A DNA stretch of 64,000 nt from Cricetomys ansorgei (taxonomy: Eukaryota; Chordata; Mammalia; Rodentia; Nesomyidae), in the NCBI GenBank assembly GCA_026225945.1, contig JAMJFZ010000689.1, positions 62,001 through 126,000 on the forward strand. Reading direction: 5' to 3'. The notes below the pieces were generated by a model. It was not told where the DNA came from. It was given only the letters and a program-made list of their open reading frames with translations, and searched no databases. The position numbers and the translations under genes are program-made. This document shows positions 48,826 to 62,608 of this stretch, piece after piece (within the stretch, counting starts at the first letter, position 1; every line of letters starts with the position of its first letter).

Positions 48826-50965
48826 TATTTATTTGCATGGCTGTAATCACATCATGATGTGACTTTTATGATGTCAATATCTTTCAATTATAATGTCATA
48901 TATTTACAACATACATGTCAAAATTGTTGGCAGTTTCTACCAATCGTGATATCTTTTAATGTCATTGACGATGTAACATAATCCGCATTATGATGTCCTA
49001 TCCTCCAATTATGATGTCAAATTCTTCAAATTGTGATGTCTCAGATCAACTTTGATAATGTCATGTCATCAGAATTATGATGAAAGTTCCCTCATTCTTA
49101 TTATGATGTCATAAATTTACATTGTTGATGTCAGATGCTGATTACGCTTTCACATTCTTCGTTATCTGAGGTCATATATTTATACTGTTGAAGTAATATT
49201 GTGATTATGATGTTTGCTTCTTCCAATTATGCTTTCACTTTTCTATTTTGGTGTCACCTATTTATATCATTGATGTCACATCATCATAATTATGATGTCA
49301 GTCCTTCCTATTATGCCATGCCTTAGTTTTTGAAGAAATATAGTTATGCAGTTGATGTCACACCATCATGATTGTGATGACAGTTTCCTCAAATTATGAA
49401 GTCATATATTGACATTGATAATTCCACATATTTACAATTATGTCAGTACCTTCAAAAATTAGTGACATTCTTATGTTCAGACATATATAGAATTTTTATG
49501 CCATACTTTTGTCACTTTCTTCTAAGTATGATGTTACATTGATGGTGGAATATCATATCAATTATGGTATAAGTTCCTTGCAAATATCCTGTGATACCCT
49601 TTTTATTATTATTTTATATTTACCTTGTTGATATTACAAATTTGCAATTATGTCAGTTCCTTTCATTTATGGTGAGATATATTTACTTTGATGATGGTAC
49701 ATAATCCACATTATGATTTCATGTCCTTCCAATTATCAGGTGATTTGTTTGCAATTTTGATGTCACATTCTTACATTGATAGAGTGGTATAACATCCCCA
49801 TTAAGCTGTCAGTTCCTTCCAAATATGTCATATCATTCTCATTATGTTGTCATATATTTATGTTATTTATTGCACATCATATTATGATGGTGTCACATAA
49901 TACTAATTATGTTGGCATGTCTCTCCAATTATCACATTCTTTCTGACTATGATATCACATACATAATTTAATAGTGTCATATTATGCCGATTATGCTCTC
50001 ACACCCTTACATTGATTATGGCACTTCATATCAATTATGATGTCAGTTCATTCCGTATCCTTAATATGTATGTCATATATTTACAATTATGATGTCACAT
50101 CATCACAATTATGTCTGCTTCTTTGAATTATAATGATGTTTATTTACACTGATGATATCAAATCACCTTAATTATGATGTCAATACCTTACAAATATAGC
50201 ATGTCCTTCTTTTGATGTCATATATTTAAACTGATGACACGTAATTTGCATATGATGTGAAATCCTTATGATCATGTACTTTTCTTGCAATTGTGATGTT
50301 ACATACTTATATTGATGCTGTTATGCCATCTCAATTATGTCAGTTTCATCCAATTATTTTGTCATGTGCTCATGATGTCATATATTTACATTATTAACAT
50401 ATCATCTGATGTTAGTTTCTTCAATTGTGATGTCATTTATTGACACTGATAATCTCACATAAACCTGATTTTGATGTCAGTTATTTTCAAATATGATATC
50501 ATATATTTACATTGTTTATGTCATAGCATCATTTATGATGTCAGTTTCTTCTGATTATGATGAATATTGCTGATGGTACATAACACAAATTAAGTCACAT
50601 CCTTCCAATTATCATATTTCCTTTCAATTATGATGTCACATCCTCAGGTTTATGGTTACACTTCACCCCTATTATGATGACAGTTCCTTCTATTCATGCT
50701 GTGATAACCTTACTAGGATATCATTCATTTATAGTGTTGATGTCACATCATCACAATTATGATGTCATTTCTTCTAATTATGATGGCATATATTTACATT
50801 AATGATGATGTCACATTATACACATTATGATGTCATATACTTCCAATCATCAGGTGATTTCACTCCAATTATGATGACAAATTCTGACATTGATGGTATC
50901 ACAGCAACCCAGTCATTATGTCAGTTCCTTTCAATTATGCTTTTGTATCCTTCTGTGGTGATGCC
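48826..50965 (+). repeat. CRE-like minisatellite, truncated block, unit 4 end
   Basis: Starts within the satellite right after a 64-base L1 remnant, at a point equivalent to about 38130 in unit 3. It is colinear with the other blocks up to segment A of unit 5. Confidence 0.9.
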
Positions 50966-52230
50966 AAGTGTAGAGAGGGCTCTGTTTCACAAAGTTCCAG
51001 TGCTAGGATGACTTTGATTGACCCTTCACTGACCTTGACAGAAATTCACTAACACCTTCCACTGTATATTCTTTACTGTCAAATGCCACTCACCGCAAGA
51101 TAGAGTTGGAATGACGTAACAAATACTGATGTTAATAAAAATGAAACTAATGGCAGGACCTTGGGAAATACAAATATGAAGAAATTTGAGTCTTCCATAG
51201 ATTCTAGGACTGAGACATACATTTAGATTATAAATAAATGAAATTAGTAAGCATAAGACAGGAGGTGGGAGAAGAATTATTAAAGAAGAAACAAACTAGA
51301 GAAATTCTAGAAGCTTAGAAGCTATAGCTGGATCATCAGGTTTTCATGTCCAGCTTCAGAAATAAAGAATTAGTATGGGCAGGGAGAGAGATCATGTACT
51401 TAATGATAAGCCTTGGTATGTTCCTGAAAATAAATTAAGCAGTTCTAGGAGTCCTAATGCCATTTTAACCTTTACAGGACTGCAATAAAGATATGGATTG
51501 TATTGAAACAGGAGTTGATGACAGAGGCACAGAAAAAGACATTTTAGCTCAATGAACTGCCTGTCCTCCTGAGCAAACATGTCAAATCAGGACTTTTCTG
51601 AGAGTATGGAAGCACAAACAGCAGACTGCTCTTGCTTTTTAAGAATCAAACGAAAAGATGGTGGTCTTTTGTTAAACAGAACAGAGAAAGGAAAGACGAA
51701 TTAAACAAGGGTCAAAAGTGACTTTTGTCAAAAAGATATGTTTGATATCACAGGCATTATAATCTATTAACTCTATGTCGAACTTAATCAGAGTCAAACC
51801 TAAATAGCATCGTCATATCTAGCATTTCTTTAACCACAAGGATTTATGAAACCAATTTAAGGAGTAAGATGTTGAGTTAAAAGAAAACTGATTTTATCAT
51901 GCTAGTTTTTTAGTTTTGAAAATATTTGTTATTTCCCTGTTTTTTTTTATTTTAATGTACTCCTCTAATCAAGGAAGGCTTTACAAAAATAATTTCTATA
52001 GGGCTATGTAATCAATTATCAAAGTCTTAAAGGAAAGAATTTTGTGCATAAATAAAGCCTGTGAGAGTCACAAGTTGTCAGAAAGGTCAAGCCATACCAA
52101 TATGTGCTTTCTGTCTGTGAGTCTCTCATAAAACAAATATGAATGGTGTCATGCATCTGATTCTTCCCTCATTGCTCTCAAATTCATCTGCTTTAATCAC
52201 TGCCCTCACCAAGGCTGGACCCCAGCCATT
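50966..52230. repeat. Segment A, unit 5
   Basis: Colinear copy of segment A and visibly the most diverged of the five. The TATA-like element has changed to CATAAAA near 52130. No coding signal. Confidence 0.8.
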
Positions 52231-53318
52231 TTGATTGTGATAGCATGTACTTACAATGATGATCTGACACCATCATGATTATGATGGCAGTTTCTTTCAA
52301 ATATAATGCCATACACTTCTTATTACAATGGCATACATTACATGGCTGATGTCTCATTCTCCACATGAAGATGTCATTTCTTTGTAATTATCACATCATT
52401 TCCTTCCAATTATGAAAATATGTCACATCCTCAAGGTGATGGTTGATGGTGTAATTTCCTTCCATTTTTGCAGAAATATCTTGTTTATTTTGATTTCCTT
52501 TCTTTATATTGTTGAAGTCACATCACAGTTGTGATGTCATTCTCTTACATTTTTGATGACTTATGTTTACATTCATGATGTGATGAAATCCACATTACGA
52601 TATCAGTCTGACAATGATCAGAAATTTGTTCCAATTATGATGACCTTTTCTGGCATTAATTTTGTCACATCATCCAAATTATGATGTCTGTTCTTTCTAA
52701 TCATGCTTTCATGAATTTCTTATTATGGTGACATATATTTACATCATTGACCTCATGTCATCACAATTATGGTGTCCATTTCATCCAATCATTATTACAT
52801 ATACTTTCATTGATGTTACCACATCACTCTATTTATGTCAGTTCCTTTTCATTATGATATCACATATTTACATGGATGATGTCACATTGTTGCTATGCTG
52901 TCAGTTTTGTCCCAATAAGATGTCATTTTTTAGCACTGGTGTTGTCATATAACACAAATTATGATATTATATTCTTCCAATTCTCAAATCATTGTCTTCA
53001 AATTTTGATATTACATACTTGCATTGATAGTGTCATACCATCCCATATATTATGTAAAATTTCGCAATTATGATGTCATCTATAAATTGTGATGTGTATT
53101 TATATTTTTTGCCCTCACTCCATCACAATTATTATGCCAGTTTTTTTCTAATTTTGATGACATATATTTTACATTGATGATGATGTTATGTTGTCCACAT
53201 AAAGATGCTCTATCCTTCATTAAATCACATTTTCCCTCTAATTGTGATGTCACAGACCTAGACTGTCAGTGTCGCATCATCAAAATTGTATCACATATTT
53301 ACATTGTTGATGTCACAG
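52231..53318 (+). repeat. CRE-like minisatellite between A and B, unit 5
   Basis: Equivalent of 1538-2594. Like unit 3 it carries TGATGTCA rather than TGACGTCA at the E-box/CRE position (near 52876). Confidence 0.9.
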
Positions 53319-53414
53319 AAAACAGTGTCTCAAGACCTTCAGTCCCCAAAGACATAAGGACCAGCATATGATGAAATGTCGAGTGTAACAGTATGTTGAT
53401 ATATGTGGGCTCAC

Positions 53415-53523
53415 CTAGGATAACAAAGTGGCATAATGATAGATGAAATCCCTGCCAGATTTTAGCTGAGGGAACCACTGCCATGGTAAGCACAATGCCA
53501 AACAGTGGAAACGTGACTGTCAC
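53415..53523 (-). other. Candidate first exon with signal-peptide-like start, unit 5
   Basis: Same layout as 27295-27403: ATG at 53523, 109 nt, donor CCTAG|GTGAGC. About seven amino acids differ from the unit 3 copy (for example position 4 is T rather than K, and M10 is I), so the basic residue near the start is lost. The hydrophobic core and VPSA are kept. Same uncertainty as the unit 3 copy. Confidence 0.22.
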
Positions 53524-55065
53524 TGCTCAGGTGTTTTTACTGTTATAGAATTCCTCAGGTGTTCTATTGATTGCACATTCAGAGCATGAACAAACAAACG
53601 TCCCACACATAAATCCAACACTTGCAGACACTACAAAACACCAAGACCAAGGCTGCACCTCATCCAACAGGGCATAAAATTATTGTAAACATAACTAAAA
53701 ATACACTTCCACAACTATAGAGGAATATAAAATATACAAACAAAACAACAACAACAGCACAACTACAAACCTGCAACAACTCAACTGCTCCCTGCCTGTT
53801 GGCTGCATGACAGGGAATCATAAGAATTTTTCTGGGGTCGTCAGGAAATCATTATTATTTCACAGAGAGTCAAAATTTAACAGCAATGTTTGGGTGTCTC
53901 TGATTCTTTTAACTGCACTTGAGATATTTTGACTCCTACTATTTTGACTCATCCAGCCTTGATTTGAGTGTTTGTGCCTAGTCTTATTGTATACTTTTAT
54001 AGTGTATTCTGTTGATATCCTTGTGAGACCTGTTCTTTTCTGATGGGAAATAGAAGAACAGGGCATCTGTGAGGGCAGGCGGCATGGATGGGTAGAAGGA
54101 AAAAAAAACCCTGATGTCATGATGTATTATTGCATGAGAGAAGAATACAGTAAAAAAACAAAAATGCTGAGAAGATGTCATATTAGAGATAAACACCTAC
54201 CTCATCAACAAGGCCTACTTTAAGAAATGAGTTCAAAATATGGTGAAAAAAGGTACCCTGTGGAGAACTTACTGCATTGTGAATACTTGTGAAGCACAAG
54301 GTTTCAATTCCGTAGTGACAATTCATAGGAAAGAAGAATTTCTCCACCAAAATTATTTTATCAACTTATACACAACTGTAACATGTGACAGCTGGCATAC
54401 CTTTAATTCTACTGCCAGATGTGAAATCAAGCTTTCAAGACTTGAGCAATGGCTTGATTTAAACCAACATATGCTGAAATGAAAGGCTGTAGCAGATACT
54501 GATGTTGAGTAAAAAAAACAAAAACAAAAACAAACCCAAGAACCACAGCATCTCAGCTGCTATATTCCTGTTGGCTGTATGACAGGGGATAATAAGAATC
54601 TCATTGGTGTCATGACTAAACCATTGTGATCTCATACACAGTAACAAGTTAATAAACTTTCTAGCGCCACACAGTTCCCACTCAGTCATGATACTTAACT
54701 ATAAACTTATATACTTTTTCCAAAATCACAAGTCTATCTTTGAGTTCTAACTCCTTTTTACTTCTCTTACCAACAATTTAGGTAAAAATGTTAAAGCACA
54801 CAAGTGAATGCAGGTATTACATTGCCAGTCTAGTAGATTCATAGATTCTTAGACATACTTCAGATACTCATGTTTTCATATCACTAGAATGGAGATGAAC
54901 ACCAATCTGTGTTCTGCCTTCAGATCCTTTCAACTCAGAAGGACACATGCTCTCTTTAATAAGTTCTTTTGAAAAGCAGAACAAAAACCCAGTAGAAAGA
55001 TGCAAAGTACTAGAGGATATAGGGTTACAGATATCTCTTCCTGAACAAACACACCAACACTGAGA

Positions 55066-55095
55066 TACACACACACACACAAACACACACACACA
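55066..55095 (+). repeat. CA microsatellite, unit 5
   Basis: Short CA run interrupted by an AAAC. Confidence 0.9.
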
Positions 55096-56149
55096 TAAGA
55101 TACATAAAATGGCATACATGCTGACAACTCTCCATACTTCTATTGATTCACTAGCACAGGTACCAAGAACAGATAGTTATTTGTGGATTTCTGGAAAATT
55201 GCCATTTTACCTTGGGAAAAGCTTTTCATATGCAAACACGAAATCTTCGACAATCTAAGGAAAGTTGCCTCCTCACTATTGATATCTTTGGGAATTACCA
55301 GAGAAAAAGACAACACTCTTAGTTCCTTCTAGACATTCTGCCCACCACCACTCTCCTGTACAACCAGAATCCAGGATCTATTGTACTGCTGAACACTGAA
55401 TTGTATGCATTTTGGCCTGCTATGAATTCTCACCAGGAGCAGGCTATGTAATTCAATTGACTGATGAGCTGCTGTTCACACAGATGTCAGTCTATTTCAA
55501 TCAATATGCTAGACACAAGAATAGACAATTGTTCCAACTATAGAAAATACTTAGCTCTGTGATCCATTCATTATAACCTGTATCATTCTGAATTTCTGTT
55601 GATGGTTGTGATTGCATGGGGCACACACCAAAGATCGATCATTGTTCCTTTTTTTAAAAAAAGGAGAGGACAAGTAATAAATGTGCTATCCTAATAAATT
55701 ACATACCTAACACCATTTACCAGGTTTTCTGTACATTTTGAGGCTTGGCTTCCTTTCTAGGAAAGGTACACAGTATGTATGCTTACTCACTACTTCATGG
55801 GAATTATAACATCTATCCCCTACCAATGATTACAATTAGCCAATGATTTTATATACTCAGTCACAAGGATGGGAAATTATACTAATGAGAATACATGCTT
55901 CTGAACATTGTACAACCAGTGTCAACATGGGCTACCCTTCAGAATTGTGATTGCATGGGGATTCCACCATAGAACAATCTTTCTTTTTTAAGCTTTAATG
56001 TGGCAAGAAGGAGAGGATCTGAACTTCATCTACAACAGACAGAATATACTCCCTGACCTCTGAACAATCCAAGGCTTGCATTACAATCAGGGGAAGAACA
56101 CATTATGTGTGATCTTAGGCTAATTTGTGAAATTTTTGAGCCCCAGGCC

Positions 56150-57919
56150 TTACCATGGATTACAATAAAGTCCTATGATATCCATTATTCTACTGTATTC
56201 AGGGAGCAACTTGACAAAAAGAATGAACACATGACATGAAAATATTATAGCTCAAAGCATTTCTCAACCTGGATCCTCGTATTCATCCTAGAAAACTTGA
56301 CCTAGGTGGAGTTAAGTAACACCAGATTTAAACTGATTCAACTATTCCAGGAGTCATGTTTTGTACATAAGCCACACAAGCAATGAAACCTGAAAAAAGC
56401 AAACTCTTTCTATTTCATTGATTTGTAATATCCTTTGATCACTATATGAAGGGTTCCAGTTCTATAATTTTTACCATGAATAATCACACAACATTCAGCT
56501 TTTTGATGATACAAATCTTTTAGCTACAGTACTCCCAACTCCTTATAATAACAATGGATTTGAAGTTTTTCTTTCAAAAATATTGTCTGACAGGTAGTTG
56601 GACTAAGAGTAACCATACAGCTCTTCTAATGGAAGACATTTAAAATGAAAAAGAAAAATAAGAAGAGAAGAATAAAACAAAATGAAAGATGAAGAAATAA
56701 ATCTAATTAGGAGTGAATGATAAAGATAAAATAATAAAATAATAACAATATATAAAATATAAATGTAACAAATAATGTTTATTTATAAAATAAATGTATA
56801 AAATAAATGAATATATAAAATATAAATATAAGTAATAAAAATATAAAATATATGAAATATGAAAATAATAATAAAATAATAAAGGTAAAAATAGGACATG
56901 ATAAGGAGGCATGGATGTAGAAAAAAAGAATTGAGGATGAATGGATGAATTGAAAGTAGGACAGATGATTAGGAATGTTGCATTATGTAGATAGTGGGGT
57001 ATATGCCAAGAAATGTGCTATGAGTGTGTATAGAGAACAGAGAAGGAAGCTTGGACAGTGATTGGGGTTGTGTTAAATTTGGATCTCTCATTTTTTCTGC
57101 TAGGAAAACAAGAAAGGGCCCAGCATGTTCCCTTTGCAAAGCCCCATATGCACTTCTGGGTGACTACTGTTATGCATCCCTGCTAAATATGGCCACAATG
57201 GGCACCTGGAACTGTGTTTTTATCTCTGATAGAACAAGAAATCTAGACCTCTGCATGCCTCAAGGAGTTGCACTGGTCACCAGAGTCACAATACCTCCAA
57301 TTCCAAAGACTATAAGGGACCAGTGCCATGTTCTGAAGGAAGCAGACCACCCTCATGCAAGGCCTGAAAAGAAATCCAAAGGAAAGAAAGCAGTGTGTGC
57401 ATCACCAAAGACAATTCTGATTCAGGGCAGTATTTCACCTGCAACATCATATGCTTTTAACCTAGGTCCATTTAATGTGCCCTCTGTAGAGACAATTTTC
57501 CCAATTTTCTGCCTATTCAAAGACTCCTATGTGGCAACCACTCACTTTTTTAGGCAATGCTGGAAAATGATATTATCCCCATGTTGAGTAAGTGGAATGG
57601 ACTTAGGGTTGAAGATTGTACAGGATTCTCATTTCCAAGGAATATAGACATTGTCTGGTAAAATGGCTCCACCTCAATGAGAGAACACATTTGAAAAGAT
57701 AACTTGAATTCCATTATTAGCTGGATGAGCCTGAAGAAGTCTGAAGAACAAATCATTGACACTGGAACCAAAGACAAAGACATCCCAGAATGAAATGGCA
57801 AAATCCTGATTTGTACATGGTATAGGACCCTCAGCTGTCATCATGGCCCCATGTTTAACTGTCAAGGGATTTCAAGGGATTTCCATACACCTTTAACTGA
57901 TTAATATTAGGTCCCATGC
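56150..57919 (+). pseudogene. Cassette D, unit 5, with 187-codon frame
   Basis: Contains the longest open frame of the window, 57024-57587 on the + strand (187 codons). It crosses the acceptor-like CTAG at 57103 and the region that is split into two frames in unit 4. A one-base deletion near 57133 relative to unit 4 puts the upstream part in a different frame (KTRKGPACSLCKAPYALL rather than KQERAQHVPLCKAPYALL). The deduced protein has many Cys, no clear signal peptide and no domain I recognise. The openness is best explained by a chance combination of a lost stop and a frameshift. Confidence 0.35.
56650..56900. repeat. AT-rich low-complexity tract, unit 5
   Basis: Same position and word content as unit 2. 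Unit 1 has lost this tract in its 1.27 kb deletion. Confidence 0.9.
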
Positions 57920-60357
57920 TACTCATTCTTCTACCTGCAAATAGGGAGTAGCTTGCCAAGGAGGCAAGCATGACATACCAAGGAGGAAAAAAGATGCCTG
58001 GAAGGCTTTCTCAACTGTGATCACTTCATTCCTCCTGGGAATCTAGACCAAGGTGGAGTGAAGTGACCCCAGATTAAAAATGAGTCAGCTAGCCCAAGAA
58101 GCATTTTTCCTAGATAAGCCACATAAGCAGTGTAAGTGGACACAAGAAACTCTTCTGATTCACTGAATTTAAGCTCCATTGTATACCTTCATAGAGATCT
58201 CTGCTTTTCCTCATTTTCACCATGAAGAAAGTCTTAAATGTCTGCTTACTAAAGCTAGCTGTGGCAGATGCCTAATCTACAGACCAAGGCACAGTGCTCA
58301 CAAAACCTTGTATTACTTCTGGTTTCTTGCCTAAATATTATCTGACACATAATTGGTCCATGATACAGCTATCCTAAGAGAGGACATTTAAAAAAAATAA
58401 AAACCAAGGAAAGCAAAGAGGAAAAAAGCAACAAAGAAAGAAAGAAGCAAAAAGAAACTAAACAGAGGCAGAAAGGAACATGAATAAGAAAAGAACAAAG
58501 GATAAATGATGGGAAGTAGATAGTCATCTATGTAGGAAAGAAAACAGGGTGAATGGCAAGAAGGACAGGTAATTGGGAAGGTTTTACTTATGTAGTTAAT
58601 GGTGAATATTCTCCTCTATAGAGTTAACTTTAGGTGAAAAGAAATAATGAGAAAAGAAGAAATGAATGAACAATGAAGTGAATACAAGTGTTGTGTTAAG
58701 ATCAAAGAAGGGGGGTTTACTCTAATAATAGTATATTCTCAAAAATGATACTGAGTAATTAGTATTTTTCTTACCTAGGGAAGGCTATTTCTTCCACTAC
58801 AACATTTCTTCCTTTCTGTAGATCTTTCTTTAAGACTGTGGTCTGCTGCTGTTTCATTTTGCCTATCTATTGTTAGGATTTTCCAACTCGGTTTAGGATG
58901 TCATTCATGTCAACTTTTGTTAGAGTGGATAGAAGAATCAGGGTATGTGGGAAGTTTTGGAGAGAACAAATAGAAGTGGAAAATATGATTATCTTAAAAT
59001 CAGTAAAAAATAAAAAAAAGCAAACATTGAAGGGAAGAACTGTATGTTCCCACCTGGATGAGCTTGGGCCAAAATTAGCAGAACATGTAGTGTTCCATAA
59101 ATGAGTTATGGGTGCCTGTGGAGAGCAGAGAAAGCACCTTGGGACAATGAATGGGGCTGTGTGAATTTGAGATATCTATGTTTTCTGCTAGGAAGTCAGG
59201 AATGGAGCCCATCAACTCTCCCCCTTTCCCAAGCCCCAAAAGTTAGACTGTAGTATGAATACTGTTTTGCATCCCTGCTAAGCTTTTTGTCTCTATGAGG
59301 TCAAGAATTCTAGAACACCACTTACCTCAAGAAACTGCACTTTTCACCAGGGTAACCAGACCTTGGGCAGAATGAGCAGTTGGGGTGTCCTGGAGGAAGC
59401 AAACTTCCCTTGAATCCAAAGTAAAGTAGTGTTTGCATTACCATGACAATTCTGATTTGGGGTAGCATTTCACCTGGAATGAAATAAGACATGTTGCTTA
59501 TAACATAGGTCCACTTACTGGGACCTCTGCATAACTGCTTACCATAAGAGTCCCAGATGGCAAACCACTCACTATTTTAGGCAATTCTGCCAAGTGATGT
59601 TTTTCCCATCTTGGTAAATGGTCTTAGGGATGAAGATTGAACAGAATCTCATTTTCAAGGATCAGATATACTGTCTAGTAAAATGGCATGTCAATCCTAA
59701 TTTCTTACACATTATGAAAACTGAATGGAAATCCATTCTTAGGTGGATGAGGATACAGAATCCTGAGGTATAATGTCATTGACACTGGGCCAAAGTCAGA
59801 GCTGAGATGCCCCCAGCGTGGAATAACAACTCCTGAATTGTACAGGGTGCAGTACTCGAAGCTGTGGTCTTGGCCCTATTTAATTTTGACATACAAAGCA
59901 GTCAGTCTTCCCTGGTGGTAATGACACAGTGAACCCAGGCACCCAGAAAACATAAATATTAGAAGTTCAAAGAGGCTATAGTAGTGAAAACACCTACCTC
60001 ATCCCCCAGAAACCATTCTATGAAATAACTATAGCTTGTGAGAACTAGTACACAATGTCAAACTCATCTTGTCCTCGATACCTCAGAGGCCTTCAGCTTT
60101 CTATACAAAGTTGAAAACCTTGCATGAGAAGATATCCACAGACTACAGCCTATGTTACCAGTGAACCTTGCCTTGGGTTCTAGTGAGAGGTACAATTTAG
60201 CATCCAGGACTTGTGTCATAGTTTTATTGGAAACATCATCACCAAAGTAGAAATGCAGAAATTCACCAATGCAAAAATGTAGAAATAAAAGTTGTTACAG
60301 GATATTTTGGAGTCATGCTAATACCCAAACATCACAAAGATTCAAAAAGTAATAGAA
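57920..60357. pseudogene. Cassette D', unit 5
   Basis: Colinear with 6840-9240. Exon-like region from 59192. Minus-strand 148-nt stretch 59326-59473 with GTAAGT donor. No intact gene. Confidence 0.45.
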
Positions 60358-62065
60358 TTATATGCCCATTTCACTCTTCAACATAGATGCAAATGAACTC
60401 AATAAAATACTCACAAAGCACATCCAAGAACACATTAAAAAATTATTCACCATGATTGAATAGCCTTGATCCCAGAGAAGAAGGGATCGTTCAATATAAG
60501 AAAATAAGTCAATGTAATCCACTGCATAAACAAATTAATAGAAAAAAACTACATGATCATCTCACTACAATGTGAAAAAGCTTTTGATAATATCAAACAA
60601 CCCTTCAAAATAAACCTTATGGAGAGATTGAGGATAAAAAGGCCATACCGAAACATAATAAAGGTAAGTAACAGCAATCCTACTGACAACATCAAATTAA
60701 ATAGAGGAAAATTCAAAGCAATTTCACTAAAATCAGAAGGAAGATCAGGCTGTTCCCTCCATTTATAAATATTGAATACAGTACTTAAAGTACTAGCAAG
60801 AACAATGAGACAAGAGAAGGAGATTAAGGGCATATGAATTCACAAGGAAACAGTCAAAGTATCCTTATTTGCAGATGAGATATCATATATAAATGACCTC
60901 AAAAACTGGATCAGGGAACTCCTATAGCTGGTAAACAACTTCAGTGAAATGGCTGGCTACAAGATAAACTAAAAAAAATCTGTAGCCCTCCTATATACAA
61001 ATGACAAATAGAGAGAGAAAGAAATAAGAGAAATAATACTCTTCACAATAGATACAAATAACATAAGGTATCTTTGGCAACTCTAACCAAGCAAGTGAAA
61101 GACTTGAATGACAAAATCTTTATGTCCTTGAAGAGGGAATTTGAAGATCTCAAAAGATGGAAAGAAATCACATGCTCCTGAGTTGGTAAGATTAACATAG
61201 TAAAAATGGCCACTGTACTAAAAATAATCTAAGGACTCAATGCAATCCCTATCAAAATCCCAATATACTTCTTTAGAGACATTAAAAGGGCAATACACTA
61301 CTTCATATGTAGAAATAAAAAACTTTGGATACCTAAAAAATCCTGAAAAATAAAAGAACTTCTAGAGGTATCAAGATCCCTGATCTTAATCTGTACTACA
61401 GAGCCATAGTAATAAAAACTTCATGGTATTGGCACAAAAACAGACATGATGACCAATGGAACGGAATAAAGGATACAGATATATATCCACACACCTATGG
61501 ATACCTGATCCTTTATAAAGAAGCTAGAAAAATACAATGACAAAAAGGAAGCAGCTTTAACAAATGGTGTTTGTCTAATTGGATGTCTGAGATAGAGGAA
61601 TGCAAATAGATCCATATCTATTACTGAGTACAAACCTCAAGTCCAAATGGATCTAAGTTCTCAATATAAAAACAGATATACTGAATCTGATTGAAGAGAT
61701 AGTAGGGAATAGCCTTGAGAGCAGTGGCACAGGAGGCAACTTTTTTAACAGAACACTGAAAGGTCAGGAACAAAGATCAAAGATTAATAAGAGGACCTCA
61801 TGAAACTGAAAAGCTTCTGTAAGGAAAATGACATTGTCAACAGGGCAAAACAGAAGCCTACAGAATGGGAAGATATTGACCAACTCCATTTCCAATAGAG
61901 AGTTAACATACAAAATAAATAAAAAATGCAAGAATCTACATGTCAACAAAACAAATAACCCAATTAAAAATGGGGTGCATATCTAAACAAAGAATTCACA
62001 AAAGAGGAATCTCAAATGGCTGAGAAACACTTAAAGAAATGTTCAACATCTTTATGTATCTGGGA
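60358..62065 (+). mobile_element. LINE-1 ORF2 fragment, unit 5
   Basis: Same ends and disabling changes as the unit 1 copy, with FADE at 60868-60879. A clean 71-codon piece of the reverse transcriptase frame remains at 60553-60768, from motif A to the residues before the next motif. Confidence 0.9.
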
Positions 62066-62608
62066 TGGCTCTCTAGGGGCAATCAGCTACTGAGTATATC
62101 AGACAGTTTGTGTGGGTGTGGCTTGTAGGTGGTTGAAGGGGTTCAAGGTAGAGGTTAGAATAAGGAAAGGGTTAGGGATGCTTGTTAGGCTCAGGACTTG
62201 TGAAGCATAGACCATGGGGTCTTCAATGACACTGCAATGAGACACTTTCCTCCATTCTGTGTGCTAGGAGGTTTAGAAAATGCTTCCTCATTCCAAAGGA
62301 ATGCTCCAGAAACACATGACAATCTGTAACACAGCAGAGAGGACTCAGAAACAAAAATAGACTTTTGGGCCAGGGACTGGAATCTGTCCCTTTGTGACCA
62401 AGCAAGGACATTCTGACTTGGACCTGCCCAGAAATCCTGCTGCAGTCTACTCTACTCCACACACCAAGGTGATCACTAAAGCTGCCACGACAGACCTGGT
62501 GTCATGACACTGAGTGACCATGGCCACAACCAAGCATTTAGGTAAAGGATTCCTGACAAGAAGGCTCTCCTAGGCTAACATTTGACACATACACTTTCAA
62601 GGGATGTG
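62066..62608. repeat. Segment P, unit 5
   Basis: Colinear with 10946-11490. A one-base change in the length of the A run near 62355 shifts the minus-strand frame. No gene called. Confidence 0.75.

Larger units (their letters stand above)
40199..50965 (+). repeat. Macrosatellite unit 4 (short)
   Basis: Unit of 10.8 kb. It has two deletions relative to its neighbours. One is about 0.83 kb in B, with the junction near 42600. The other joins the first 60-odd bases of the L1 fragment to satellite near 48825, which removes L1, P and the start of the satellite. A, AT-rich tract, D and D' are present. Confidence 0.9.
53319..56149. repeat. Segment B/C, unit 5
   Basis: Colinear with units 2 and 3. 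It has an open signal-peptide-like exon on the minus strand (53415-53523), the shortest and most interrupted CA tract, and a perfect T7A7 palindrome. Confidence 0.7.
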
